The notes beneath the pieces were generated by a model that ran no database searches, was not told the origin of the DNA, and was given only the letters and a program-made list of their open reading frames with translations. A program made the translations under genes and the position numbers. This document shows positions 27,024-36,400 of a stretch of 64,000 bases of DNA, piece after piece. Positions within the stretch are counted from its first letter, which is position 1. Every line of letters begins with the position of its first letter. Source of the DNA: Paenibacillus oceani (lineage in GTDB: Bacteria > Bacillota > Bacilli > Paenibacillales > NBRC-103111); NCBI RefSeq assembly GCF_014705615.1, contig NZ_JACXJA010000003.1:124001-188000 (forward strand), read 5' to 3'.

Positions 27024-27151
27024 TAGCTAAACCAATTCTTGCACTTCGGTCCGATCCTGGCGAATATCGCCCACTCATTGTTTTCTAGTGCATCCGGCGG
27101 CGTGATGGTAAGATGTAGCTATTCGCTATATTACAGCCGGAGGTTCTGCAC

Positions 27152-28009
27152 ATGGCAAGGTTTTGGAAAAGCGAGAATAGGAAAAGTCGAAGCTGGCGTC
27201 TAACGGCAGCTCTCCTGCTGACAGGATTGCTGGCCGCATATATTGCCGGCTGCGGCCCGGAATCCGCGAAGAAAGGCGGCGCGGGCGGCGAGCCGGCCAA
27301 GCAGCAGACCGAACTGCTCATATCAGCGGCGGCCAGCCTGACCGATGCGCTGAACGAGCTTAAGAACGTGTATGAACGCAGCCATCCTGCGGTCAAGCTG
27401 ACGTTTAATTTCGGCGCTTCCGGAGCGCTTCAGCAGCAGATCGAACAGGGGGCGCCGGCGGATCTGTTTCTGTCTGCGGCTGTGAAAAACATGCAGACGC
27501 TGCTCGATAAACAGTTGATCGACGAGAATGACCAGCAGGCGATATTGCGCAATGAGCTGGTGGTCGTCGTGCCGAAAGACGACAAAGGGGAGTGGCGTGC
27601 CGCAGCCGATCTCGCGGCGTCCAAGATCAAACGGATCGCCGTCGGCATTCCCGAAAGCGTGCCGGCGGGAAGCTACGCCAAGGAAGCGCTCACCGCCGCG
27701 AAGCTGTGGGAGGTGCTGGAGCCGAAGCTCGTTCAGGCCAAGGATGTGCGCCAGGTGCTCTCCTATGTCGAGACCGGCAATGCTGACGCGGGCTTCGTCT
27801 ACAAAACGGACGCGATGTCCTCGCAGAAGGTGAAGGTCGCCTTCACCGTCGATCCCTCGACCTATACGCCTGCCCTGTATCCGGCAGGAGTCGTCAAAAC
27901 AACCCGGCATCCGGAGCTGAGCCGGGAGCTGTTCCGGTTTTTGCAGACGAAGGAAGCGGCTGACATTTTCAGCAAATACGGATTCAGTCCAGCCGCCCCC
28001 GGAACATGA
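27152..28009 (+). CDS. modA: Molybdate ABC transporter substrate-binding lipoprotein
   Basis: 285 residues. Lipobox YIAGC after a signal anchor, then LLISAAASLTDALNELKNVY, LTFNFGASGALQQQIEQGAP and ADAGFVYKTDAM, the ModA ligand-binding segments. Binds molybdate (or tungstate) outside the membrane. It overlaps modB by four bases (ATGA), showing translational coupling. CCGGAGG precedes the ATG. No modC lies in the window. Confidence 0.95.
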   Translation: MARFWKSENRKSRSWRLTAALLLTGLLAAYIAGCGPESAKKGGAGGEPAKQQTELLISAAASLTDALNELKNVYERSHPAVKLTFNFGASGALQQQIEQGAPADLFLSAAVKNMQTLLDKQLIDENDQQAILRNELVVVVPKDDKGEWRAAADLAASKIKRIAVGIPESVPAGSYAKEALTAAKLWEVLEPKLVQAKDVRQVLSYVETGNADAGFVYKTDAMSSQKVKVAFTVDPSTYTPALYPAGVVKTTRHPELSRELFRFLQTKEAADIFSKYGFSPAAPGT

Positions 28010-28677
28010 GCGGTCTATCGCAGGAGCAGTTTCTCGCACCGATCGTCCTGTCGCTGCAAGTGTCGCTTCTATCCAGCGTTTTCGTATTTTTCACAGCGGT
28101 CGCGGTTGCGAAGGGGATGAGCCGTGCCCGTTTCCCCGGCAAAACGGTAGTGGAGACGCTGCTTCTGCTGCCTCTGGTGCTTCCGCCCACTGTTGTCGGA
28201 TTCGTGCTGCTTCTCGGTCTGGGGCGAAGAAGCTGGCTCGGTCGCATGGCGGAATGGCTGTTCGATCAGACGATCGTATTCACCTGGCAGGCGGCTGTCA
28301 TCGCCGCTTGCGTCGTAGCGTTTCCGCTCGTCTATCAGACGATGAAAACCGGCTTCGCCTCGGTCGATCCGGATCTGGAGGATGCGGCGCGTTCGATGGG
28401 CGGCGGAGAATGGCAGGTATTCCGGTACATCACGCTGCCGCTTGCCCGGCGCGCCCTGGTGACCGCCTTCGTGCTCGGCTTTGCCCGCGGGCTCGGGGAG
28501 TTCGGGGCGACGCTGATGATTGCGGGCAATATCCCCGGACGGACACAGACGGTTCCGACGGCCATCTATGTAGCGGTCGAGAGCGGCAATATGACGCTGG
28601 CCTGGCTGTGGACCGGCTCGATTATCGTTATTTCGTATGCGCTGCTTTTGTTCGTCTCCTGGAAAAAGGACGGATGA
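28006..28677 (+). CDS. modB: Molybdate ABC transporter permease
   Basis: 223 residues with five or so membrane helices (LLLLPLVLPPTVVGFVLLLG is typical ModB) and the ATPase-coupling EAA loop (DLEDAARSMGGGEWQVFRYI), plus RGLGEFGATLMIAGNIPGRT. Forms the membrane channel for molybdate with ModA and an ATPase that is not encoded here. A terminator directly follows, so modC is not co-transcribed. Confidence 0.95.
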   Translation: MSGLSQEQFLAPIVLSLQVSLLSSVFVFFTAVAVAKGMSRARFPGKTVVETLLLLPLVLPPTVVGFVLLLGLGRRSWLGRMAEWLFDQTIVFTWQAAVIAACVVAFPLVYQTMKTGFASVDPDLEDAARSMGGGEWQVFRYITLPLARRALVTAFVLGFARGLGEFGATLMIAGNIPGRTQTVPTAIYVAVESGNMTLAWLWTGSIIVISYALLLFVSWKKDG

Positions 28678-28695
28678 AGCGGCTGTCTGGACAGC

Positions 28696-28736
28696 AAACC
28701 GATTGGCGGAAGCGTTTATCCGCCGGTCGGTTTTTT
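28696..28736 (+). terminator. Terminator of modAB
   Basis: Stem AAACCGATTGGCGG / CCGCCGGTCGGTTT (two G-T pairs) with a 10-base loop, then TTTTTT. Confidence 0.88.
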
Positions 28737-28874
28737 GCGGTTAGGCAAGAAAGGACGGGGAGAGCCCGTTTCCCCGATGTCAGCCCGCGAAATGTCTGCA
28801 TATAGTATAGAATCCGATAGGCGGGTACCCCGCCTGGTTCGGCCGCACCATCAGTCCGGCAGGAGGGATGCCAT

Positions 28875-29213
28875 TTGCCGTCGCTCCGAATTATCGTCGA
28901 TTTGTCCGACCGGAAGCTTCATCTTCTGGAGAACGATATCGTCATACGCACGTATCCCGTCGGGATCGGGAAGATGCTGACAACCACTCCCACCGGTGAA
29001 TACAAGATAATCAACAAGGAGCCTAATCCGGGCGGCCCTTACGGCGCTTATTGGCTGGGGCTTTCCCGCAAACATTACGGTATCCACGGAACGAACGATC
29101 CTTCCTCCATAGGCGGCCAAGTGTCGAAGGGCTGCATCCGCATGTACAACCGGGACGTTCTCGAGCTGACCCGCCAAGTAGGCGTCGGGACGCCCGTTAC
29201 GATTCGTGCTTAA
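28875..29213 (+). CDS. L,D-transpeptidase (YkuD domain), minimal form
   Basis: 112 residues, TTG start with AGGAGGG 8 bases upstream. It is the YkuD catalytic domain alone: [10 protein letters not shown] and [11 protein letters not shown] with the active Cys. It lacks a signal peptide and the LysM domain seen in B. subtilis YkuD. The family cross-links peptidoglycan stem peptides 3-3; a signal-less version in a spore locus may act on forespore or coat-side material from the mother cell. CATATAGTA at 28799-28807 resembles a SigK -10 without its -35. Confidence 0.85.
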   Translation: MPSLRIIVDLSDRKLHLLENDIVIRTYPVGIGKMLTTTPTGEYKIINKEPNPGGPYGAYWLGLSRKHYGIHGTNDPSSIGGQVSKGCIRMYNRDVLELTRQVGVGTPVTIRA

Positions 29214-29309
29214 CGCTGCCCGCGGCCGCACGACCGTAAGTTCGATCGTATTCCAAATCAGCTGTACGGAACATCCCCGTACGTGCAATCGCAGAAGGAG
29301 GTGGGGGAC

Positions 29310-30503
29310 GTGTCCCGGTTACGCGTCGCGATCGTTACACCCGGATCATTCGTCATCCCGTCAGGCAAGAGCAGCTCGGTCGAGCTTACTGTCATGCAGA
29401 TCGGAGAACGCCTGAAGCAGCAGTCGGACGTTTGGATATTCGGCAAAAAAATGGGGAGGCGGCCGGCCCGCGAGACGATCCAGGAGATTCGTTTCGTACG
29501 TACAGCAGCCAAACCGTATATCCGTCACATTTGCCTGGCGCTGAAGCGCGAGCAGCCGGACGTCATTCAGGTGGAAAACCGGCCGAGGTATGCGAAATAC
29601 GTAAAGCGGCTGTTCCCGCAAAAACCTGTCGTCCTGTCGCTTCATTCCACCGTTTTTATTTCCAGACCGCATATCAGCTTGCCGTCGCTGCGAGCCTGCC
29701 TGGGAGCTGTGGATGCGATCGTGGTGAACAGCCAGTTTCTCAAAGACAAGGTCGCCGCCATGGACCCGTCCTCGGACTCGAAAATAGTCGTGAACCATCT
29801 GGGAGTCGATACCGGCCGGTTCGTCTCCAAGTGGGCCGACGGGGAGCGCGGCAAACGGGAGGAGATGCTGGAGAAGCTCGGATTGGCAGGAAAAAAAATC
29901 GTGCTGTATGTCGGCCGCTTCATTCCTAAAAAAGGCGTCCATCATCTGCTCGCGGCCATGCCCGCCATTACCGCACTCGAGCCGGATGCGGTTTTGCTGC
30001 TCGTCGGCGGAGCTTATTACGGCTCCAACCGGAAGACGGCGTATGTGCGCAAGCTTCACAAGATGGCGTCGATCGTCAAATCGAACGTCCGCTTCGTCCC
30101 GTTCGTGCCGCATGGCGAAATCGCCGACTGGTTCCGGCTGGCTGACGTCGTCGTCGTTCCTTCCGCCAGGCAGGAGGCGTTCGGGCTTGTCAACGTAGAA
30201 GCGATGGCGTCCGGAGTGCCGGTTGTCGCCACCGCCGTCGGCGGCATGACCGAGATTATCCAGCACGAGCAATCCGGACTTCTCGTTACGTCTGCCCATA
30301 TCTCGGTAGGACTGGCGGAGAGTATCTGTTCGGTGCTCGCCGATCCCGGTTATGCGCAAAAGCTGGGCGAGAACGGCCTGAGCCGCGTACGCGAACGGTT
30401 CACATGGGAGCATTCGGCCAACCGGCTGCTCGAGCTGTACCGGAAGCTGGACGGCGGCATGGCCTGGTCCAAGGAAGCATTATTCCAAATCGCGAGCAAA
30501 TAG
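29310..30503 (+). CDS. GT4 glycosyltransferase (CotSA-like)
   Basis: 397 residues. GT-B glycosyltransferase family 4: LRVAIVTPGSFVIPSGKSSS at the acceptor side, VLYVGRFIPKKGVHHLLAAM, and EAFGLVNVEAMASGVPVVAT with the donor-phosphate Glu. GTG 29310 is chosen because AAGGAGGTG ends 6-7 bases upstream; an in-frame GTG at 29283 lies before that site. Spore coat protein CotSA belongs to this family; assignment to the coat here rests on the neighbourhood. No basic tail. Confidence 0.88.
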   Translation: MSRLRVAIVTPGSFVIPSGKSSSVELTVMQIGERLKQQSDVWIFGKKMGRRPARETIQEIRFVRTAAKPYIRHICLALKREQPDVIQVENRPRYAKYVKRLFPQKPVVLSLHSTVFISRPHISLPSLRACLGAVDAIVVNSQFLKDKVAAMDPSSDSKIVVNHLGVDTGRFVSKWADGERGKREEMLEKLGLAGKKIVLYVGRFIPKKGVHHLLAAMPAITALEPDAVLLLVGGAYYGSNRKTAYVRKLHKMASIVKSNVRFVPFVPHGEIADWFRLADVVVVPSARQEAFGLVNVEAMASGVPVVATAVGGMTEIIQHEQSGLLVTSAHISVGLAESICSVLADPGYAQKLGENGLSRVRERFTWEHSANRLLELYRKLDGGMAWSKEALFQIASK

Positions 30504-30568
30504 AACGCTTGGTTGTCCACATTGAATCGACAGCCTCGCTGTGTCCGTAACAGCTTTTGATCTCCGCC

Positions 30569-30970
30569 GAAGAATTTAAGTTTTTACCGTGCTAAAGTGA
30601 ATGTATGGGTTTCCTTCCTTGGCGTTAGAGAACGTATACTCAGGTCCGAAGACTAACGAATCGTATTGTGCTTGTCGCTGCAAAACGACGTTATTCCAGA
30701 CGTAACGAATCCGGGGATCGTTATTGAACCGAAAGTGGAACAAAAACGATCCCATATGCGGGAATAACGATACATGAGTTCGTTACAAATTCAAACGCCC
30801 GCATTCGGCTCGGATAACAGTTGCTGGGTTCGTTAGCGATACCGCCGCAAAAAGACAACACGACCTGAAGTCGAGCGGCTGGGAGCGAAGGTACCATTCC
30901 CTTTCACGCGTTAGCGTATCGGTTTGCACGTCAAAGGACCGTCAGGTTGATTTCCCCTGACGGTTTTCTT
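30569..30970. repeat. Dispersed intergenic element, copy 2 (compact)
   Basis: About 400 bases collinear with 517-1308, but with a single decamer unit near 30651 and a single 78-bp-type unit at about 30852-30925. The shared blocks GAGTTCGTTACAAATTCAAA and GAAGGTACCATTCCCTT are nearly identical in both. Both copies follow the end of a plus-strand gene and finish with a hairpin. Confidence 0.75.
30938..30967 (+). terminator. Hairpin closing element copy 2
   Basis: Perfect stem ACCGTCAGG / CCTGACGGT with a 9-base loop, then TTTTC. Relative to 1273-1305 both stem arms differ in a compensating way. Confidence 0.65.
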
Positions 30971-31509
30971 TGTCGGAGTATCCTGCTTCTGAACTGGAAA
31001 TTGTGCTTTGCTTGTACATGAAGCGGGACTAACTAGCAGAACGAGGTCGTGTGAGCTCTCACAACTCATAGAGTGCCGTATGCATCATCAAGAATGCCGC
31101 CCAGAGCATTGATGGCTAATAGGGGGATTTGATTGCCGAGGAAGATAGAGGTAGCGGAAGTTGGAGTTCCTCTAAGACTACGATGGAGAGGTAAATCGGT
31201 CGATAGAGGAAGATTCGTTTCCGCTAATCTCTTGATTTGACGAGAATTAGCCCAATTAGGTGCAAATAGCGGCAGCAATTGTTCCGCTAACCCCCCACGG
31301 ACGGCTGCATACGCGAAATATCGGAAGTAAAACTTCCGCTTGCATAGCTGGTTCGCCGGGAGAGCCCGGCGCCGAGCCCGCCGAACCAACATCCCAAGCA
31401 AGAAGCCCCGCCGCCCCCGCCGTTGCAGCTTTCTACTCGAAAACCCCCGCTGCCGCCCTCCGCCGAAGCAGTACCCCGCGCCGGAAGCCCTGGCAGCCGC
31501 GTACTTTAC
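30971..31509. other. Intergenic with short palindromes, no gene seen
   Basis: Holds repeated AGCGGAA/TTCCGCT words, for example around 31157, 31219 and 31282, and a hairpin CGGAAGT-AAA-ACTTCCG (31322-31338). Its GC-rich end, 31360-31500, encodes Pro/Arg/Ala-rich artefact frames. Nothing codes convincingly. Confidence 0.5.
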
Positions 31510-32562
31510 TTACAGTTTCTCCAGCTCCTTCAGCACAATCTCCCGGCGTTCCTGAATGTAGCTGCGGAATATGTCCGGCTCGGAGGCGAAGGTCCGGTAG
31601 GGCCACTTCCGGTTGCTGTCGCGATACATATAGGAGGAGATGCGTTGATGCATATTTTCGACGACCGGCATAATCCGGGATGTTGTAAAGGCGGTGCTCA
31701 CCAGCTGTTCGAGCAGCTCGCGGTACCGGCTGCGAACGTGCTTTTGTTCGAGCAGCGCTTCGGTCAACTGATTGTAGCCCGTGATCCGCACCAGATGGGC
31801 GGAGCAGCGCTCTCCGTAACAATTCCTCCCCCAAGTCCCTTCGTAGTCCCACGGAATGATGCGATATTTGCCGGTGGGCGCATGTTCGTACAAGGCATAG
31901 TTTTGGTCAAAGCCGTCATAATTGCCTGTCAACACGGCACCGGCGAGCCAGCGCAAGTAATTGTCGGAATCCAGCCTGCGCTTCAGATACGCCGGGCGGC
32001 TTTTCTGGAGCTTGTTGACGTTGTGCACGAACCGTTTCAGTTTCGTACGGTCGGCGTCGGAGCCGATGACGAGCCGGTATCCTTCGAACAGCGTGCGCTT
32101 CCTCTTGCGGGTGTCCGGACTGACCAGGGAGAAGTTGGCGCTGTCGTTGTCGGCGTACATGAGCGAGCGGACCTTGATTTTCCTGCGCCGGAAAAACTTG
32201 CGGTTAACCGCTTCGATCAGCAGGTAGACGCCTTCGTTAACACCGTTTATATATAGCTCGCAGTGGCGGGTTAACGGGCTCGGCACCCCGATCGTTTGAA
32301 AAAAATGAAAAGACATTGCGTTGCGCATCATCGAAGGATCGTCATATTCGGCATTAAAATGATACGTAATATCGCCGATCCGAACCTCGTACGATTTTTT
32401 CGGGTAGTTGCGCGTATGTCCGCCGCGATACCGGATACGGACCGCAAACGGCTTCCCATTGAAATGAAGGCGGGCGTTAACGAAGGTGCCGTCCCATATA
32501 TGTTTCTTCATCATTTTCGTTTCGTAAGCGCCTAGGTCGAACTTGTACACGGGCAATGCCAT
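31510..32562 (-). CDS. cotH: CotH-family spore coat protein kinase
   Basis: 350 residues. CotH kinase: the early IRYRGGHTRNYPKKSYEVRI segment, MSFHFFQTIGVPSPLTRHCE with ELYINGVNEGVYLLIEAV, and the catalytic stretch NYDGFDQNYALY followed by RIIPWDYEGTWG. CotH is an atypical secretory-kinase-like enzyme that phosphorylates Ser in CotB and CotG in B. subtilis and controls outer coat assembly. ATG 32562 has AAAGGCGGA upstream. The preceding gene on the same strand encodes a CotG-like protein, its likely substrate. Function by family is firm; the partner is inferred. Confidence 0.9.
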   Translation of the reverse strand: MALPVYKFDLGAYETKMMKKHIWDGTFVNARLHFNGKPFAVRIRYRGGHTRNYPKKSYEVRIGDITYHFNAEYDDPSMMRNAMSFHFFQTIGVPSPLTRHCELYINGVNEGVYLLIEAVNRKFFRRRKIKVRSLMYADNDSANFSLVSPDTRKRKRTLFEGYRLVIGSDADRTKLKRFVHNVNKLQKSRPAYLKRRLDSDNYLRWLAGAVLTGNYDGFDQNYALYEHAPTGKYRIIPWDYEGTWGRNCYGERCSAHLVRITGYNQLTEALLEQKHVRSRYRELLEQLVSTAFTTSRIMPVVENMHQRISSYMYRDSNRKWPYRTFASEPDIFRSYIQERREIVLKELEKL

Positions 32563-32589
32563 AACATCCGGTCCGCCTTTCCTGATAAG

Positions 32590-32619
32590 CAACAGCCTAC
32601 CTGATCAGGTAGGCTGTTG
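32590..32619 (-). terminator. Perfect 30-base palindrome between coat gene and cotH
   Basis: Fully self-complementary from 32590 to 32619 (core CTACCTGATCAGGTAG). It lacks a T-run in the minus direction, so it may reduce read-through or set the relative level of the two coat genes rather than end transcription. Confidence 0.5.
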
Positions 32620-32735
32620 TGGGATACTTTATGCGGAGGATACGTGGCGTGCGACGGCATATGCCCGGTTATTGATTGCTGGATGGCAGCGGCTGGTTCA
32701 AGCTCTGCATGCGTGCTTGGAAGAGAAAAGCCCGT

Positions 32736-33113
32736 CTAGCAGCGTTTTTTCTTTTTGACAGGGCGTCTGACAACTTTCCGGCACGGCTTGCAGCACTTTT
32801 TGGGGCTCGCTTTCCGTTTGCCGTGAGTGCGGTGGCCTCCGGTCAAGCTGCCGAAGCTATGATGGGCGCCTTCAGTGCGCCGGCCGTGGGAATGATGCTC
32901 TTCTCCGGCATGCTGGCCATGAGAGTGATGGGCGCCGCCGGTGCGGCTGCCGAGCGTGCGATCGCCGCCCGTATGCTTGCCGTGCGAATGGTGAGCGCCG
33001 CCGGTACGATGGCCCTGGGAATGATGGGCACCGCCGGAACGATGGGGATTGCATGCCCCAAAGGAAGGATTCCAACCGAACACAAAATCGGACACTTTTG
33101 TTTGATCAGACAT
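32736..33113 (-). CDS. His/Gly/Ser-rich CotG-like spore coat protein
   Basis: 125 residues. Residues about 25-95 are imperfect 9-11 residue repeats of the form TGGAHHSHGKH / GAHHSFGSL. The end is basic and Cys-rich (SPKKCCKPCRKVVRRPVKKK). GGGGAGG lies 10 bases before the ATG. Repetitive Ser in a His/Lys/Arg context beside a CotH kinase is the hallmark of CotG/CotB substrates, though sequence identity to CotG is not implied. The plus-strand frame over the same DNA has no such features or RBS. Metal binding by His is possible. Confidence 0.72.
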   Translation of the reverse strand: MSDQTKVSDFVFGWNPSFGACNPHRSGGAHHSQGHRTGGAHHSHGKHTGGDRTLGSRTGGAHHSHGQHAGEEHHSHGRRTEGAHHSFGSLTGGHRTHGKRKASPKKCCKPCRKVVRRPVKKKKRC

Positions 33114-33420
33114 CTTCGTTTTTCCTCCCCTCTAATCTGATTCGATATTAATGTATACTCGTCCAGAAGGTTTGGTTCTAGTTACGGGCGTAATTCTTGC
33201 AAAAATAGGAAGATAGCCTGATAGGCGGCGCTATGAAGACCGACAAGCCGATCCGGCCCGAAAACCTGGACACGCGCCCTCCCTCGTATAACGTTCCACC
33301 CCTTCCGGATGCGGTCCGGGAAGCTGGGCGCTTATCTAAATCGCCGGGCGAATGTGACCTGTGCCCATATCGGTGCATATGTTACAGATGACTACTCCTG
33401 GAAGAAGAAAGGTGACCCGG
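33114..33420. other. Divergent control region of coat and repeat-fibre genes
   Basis: About 300 bases between two divergent genes. It holds the SigK-like site of the repeat gene at its right end. On the left a TATACATT-type sequence at about 33153-33160 (minus strand) loosely resembles a SigE -10 for the coat gene, without a convincing -35. Confidence 0.4.
33357..33384 (+). promoter_or_regulatory. SigK-like promoter of giant repeat gene
   Basis: ACC (33357-33359), 16-base spacer, CATATGTTA (33376-33384), fitting AC...CATANNNTA. It lies 36 bases before ATG 33421 and overlaps an alternative upstream ATG at 33361, which supports 33421 as the true start. Confidence 0.65.
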
Positions 33421-36400
33421 ATGAAAAGGAACAAACCGAATGACGGATCGCGGGCCAAAAAACAATCCGGACAGCGGATCTACAACTCCAAGATGAACGA
33501 GCTAAGCTGGCTGGACGACGATAAAACGCAAAAAGCGCCGCGACCCAAACGTAACGAAAGCGGACCGGAGGATACGGAACGCCAAGGAGCCGACCGCGCC
33601 CCCGAACCGGAAGCCAATGTAGCCCGGATCGCGGCGGCGCCTGCGGCGGAAGCACCCGCCCCGGACAAAGCCGCCGCGGAAAAACCCGTTTCAGAAAAGC
33701 CCGTTTCGGAGAAGCCCGCCGTTCAAGAGCCGGCTCCGCCTGCGGGCGGAAGTCCTGCCGACAAAACGATCCAGAAGGTGGAGCTGTTCGAGGAGCCGAC
33801 GGATATATCTCCGGTGCTGCTCTTATTCGAACGCGCCCAGCACGAAAATGTGGCTGTCGTCTATACCGACGATATCGTCGACGAAGCGATTACGAACGAG
33901 AAAATCGCCAGCCGCGCGATCGACGGATCGAAGCTGAAGCCGAACAGCATCGGGCGCGATTCCATCGCGGATTACGCCGTCGATAACACCAAGCTGGCCG
34001 AAGGAAGCGTGACGGCGAATAAAATCGCCCTGGCTTCGATCGAGGACCGGCATATCGTTCACGGGACGATATCCGGCAAGAAGCTGAAGCCGAGATCGAT
34101 ATCCGGGGAGAAGCTGGTCGACAACAGCATTACGTCCGAGAAGCTGGCCGACAAAACGATCGATTCGATGAAAATCGCCGAAGGCTCCATCGAGGCGAAG
34201 CATCTGCACGTACAGTGCATCTCCACCGACCTGATTCAGGACCAGTCGATCGTCAGCGAGAAAATAAAAAGCGGAGCGGTATTGTCCAGCAATCTGGCCA
34301 ACGGTTCGGTAAACTCGGCCAAAATCGCCGACGGAGCCGTTCTGACGGAGAAGCTGCGGGATGGAGCCGTTACCGGGGAGAAGATCGGGGAAGCGAGTAT
34401 CGACTCCAATCATCTCCAGAAAGGATCGGTATTGGGGGAGCATTTGGCGGCTGGGGCGGTGGCCGCGGAGCATCTAGCGGAAAGCAGCGTCCAGACCGGT
34501 CATATGGCCGAGGAATCTGTAGGAACCGACCAACTGAAGCCGCAAGCGGTAACGTCCAACAAGCTGGCAAGCGAATCCGTAGAATCGCAGCATCTGCAGC
34601 CTCAGTCGGTCCAATCGTCGCACCTGAAGCCGCAGTCCGTACTGGAAGAGCATCTGGCCGACGGAGCGGTAACAACAGGAAAGCTGGCATCGCAGGCCGT
34701 AACCGGAGCTGGGCTGTCCGACGCAGCCGTTAGCACGTCTAAGCTGGAGAGCGGCGCCGTGACGGAGCCGAAGCTGGCGTCCGGCGCCGTTTCCGGCAGA
34801 GCCATCGCCGAGCGGGCCATCGACCGGCGTCATCTCTCCCCCGGCACAGTCGGCTCCGACGAGCTGGAGGAGGAAGCGGTCGGCGAGACGGAGCTGGCGA
34901 CCGGCAGCGTGACGACCGGCAAGCTGCGCGACGGAGCGGTAACCGGGGAGAAGCTGGCGGATGGCTCGGTCACCTCCGGCAAGCTGGCGCCCGGAGCGGT
35001 GAACGAAGAGACGCTTGCCGAAGGCGCGGTGAAATCGCAGCATATCGGAGCGGGTGCGATCGGCACGGAACATTTTCAGAAAATGTCGATCGGCAACGAT
35101 TCGATTCAGGATTATGCGGTCACGTGGAACAAAATCGCGCTAGGTTCAATAACGCGCAACCATCTTGTTCAGGGAACGGTGTACACGCACCATATCGTGG
35201 ACCACGCGGTTACGACTTCGAAGCTCGCCCCCGAGACGGTGTCCACGGACAAAATGACCGACCTGGCGGTGACCTCATCGAAGCTGGCCGATGCCAGCGT
35301 AACGGCGTCGAAGCTGGCGCCCGGAGCGGTTCGTGGTGCACACCTGGCGGACAATGCCGTTACGTCGGAGCATTTGACGCAAGGAGCGGTACTTGGCGAA
35401 CATCTGGCTGCGGACTCGGTTTGCCAGGAGCATTTGAGCGCCGGTTCGGTTGCCTCCGAGACGATTCGCAGCGAAGCGGTCACGGAAGCGAAGCTGGCCG
35501 ACGGCTCGGTGACCGCGGCCAAACTCGCGCCGGATAGCGTAACCGGCGGCAAGCTGGCCGCTTCCTCGGTGGAGACGCGCCATGTCGTACCCGGTTCGAT
35601 TACGCCGGAGCTGCTGGCCGAGGGGAGCGTCGGCTCAACCCATCTGGCCCAAGGAGCGGTCACGGGCCGCCATATCGGCAAACGGGCGATCGTCTCCGAG
35701 CATGTTCATGAAGGTACGATCGTATCGCGCCATCTGGCAAATAACAGCGTCGTCGGATCGCATGTGGCGGAGGGCGCGATCTCGGCCCGGCATTTGTCCG
35801 CTGGCAGTGTCGACGGCACTCATCTGAAGAGCGGCGCGATCCTTCCTAGCCATATCGGCGAAGGTACCGTCGAAGCGGCGCATCTGGCGGCCGGTTCGGT
35901 CGGCACTGTGCATATTGCCGACGGCGCCGTCTCGGAGGATGCGATTCAGGACGGAGCCGTAACGTCCGGGAAGCTGGCGGTCGGCTCGGTGAACTCGGAG
36001 CGGCTCGCCGCGCAAGCGGTCACGGGCGACAAAGTGGCGGACGAAGCGATTACCGGCAAACATCTGAAAAATGAGGCGATCCAGAGCTGCCACCTGAAGT
36101 CCGGCATTATCCGGCCGGAGCATCTGGAGGCCGGAGCGGTAACCGCCGGTCACCTGTCGCCGGAGAGCGTCGCGAGCGGCAACATCCAGACGTCGGCGAT
36201 TACGGAAGAACATCTGGCGGACAGCGCGGTTACAGAGAGTAAAATCGCCCCGGGCGCCGTGCAGGCCGTTCAACTGGCGGGCGAATCGGTACGTTCCCGG
36301 CATCTGGCCTCCCAATCCGTAGCCGAATCGCACTTGCAGGAGCAGGCGGTCTCGACGGTGAAGCTGCAGACGGGGGCGGTCACGGAAGAGAAGCTGGCCG

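Noticed and set aside
32676-33140. Plus-strand Met/Gly/Ala-rich frame over the CotG-like gene
   Set aside because: No ribosome binding site and no upstream signal, whereas the minus-strand frame has a good one and sits next to cotH.
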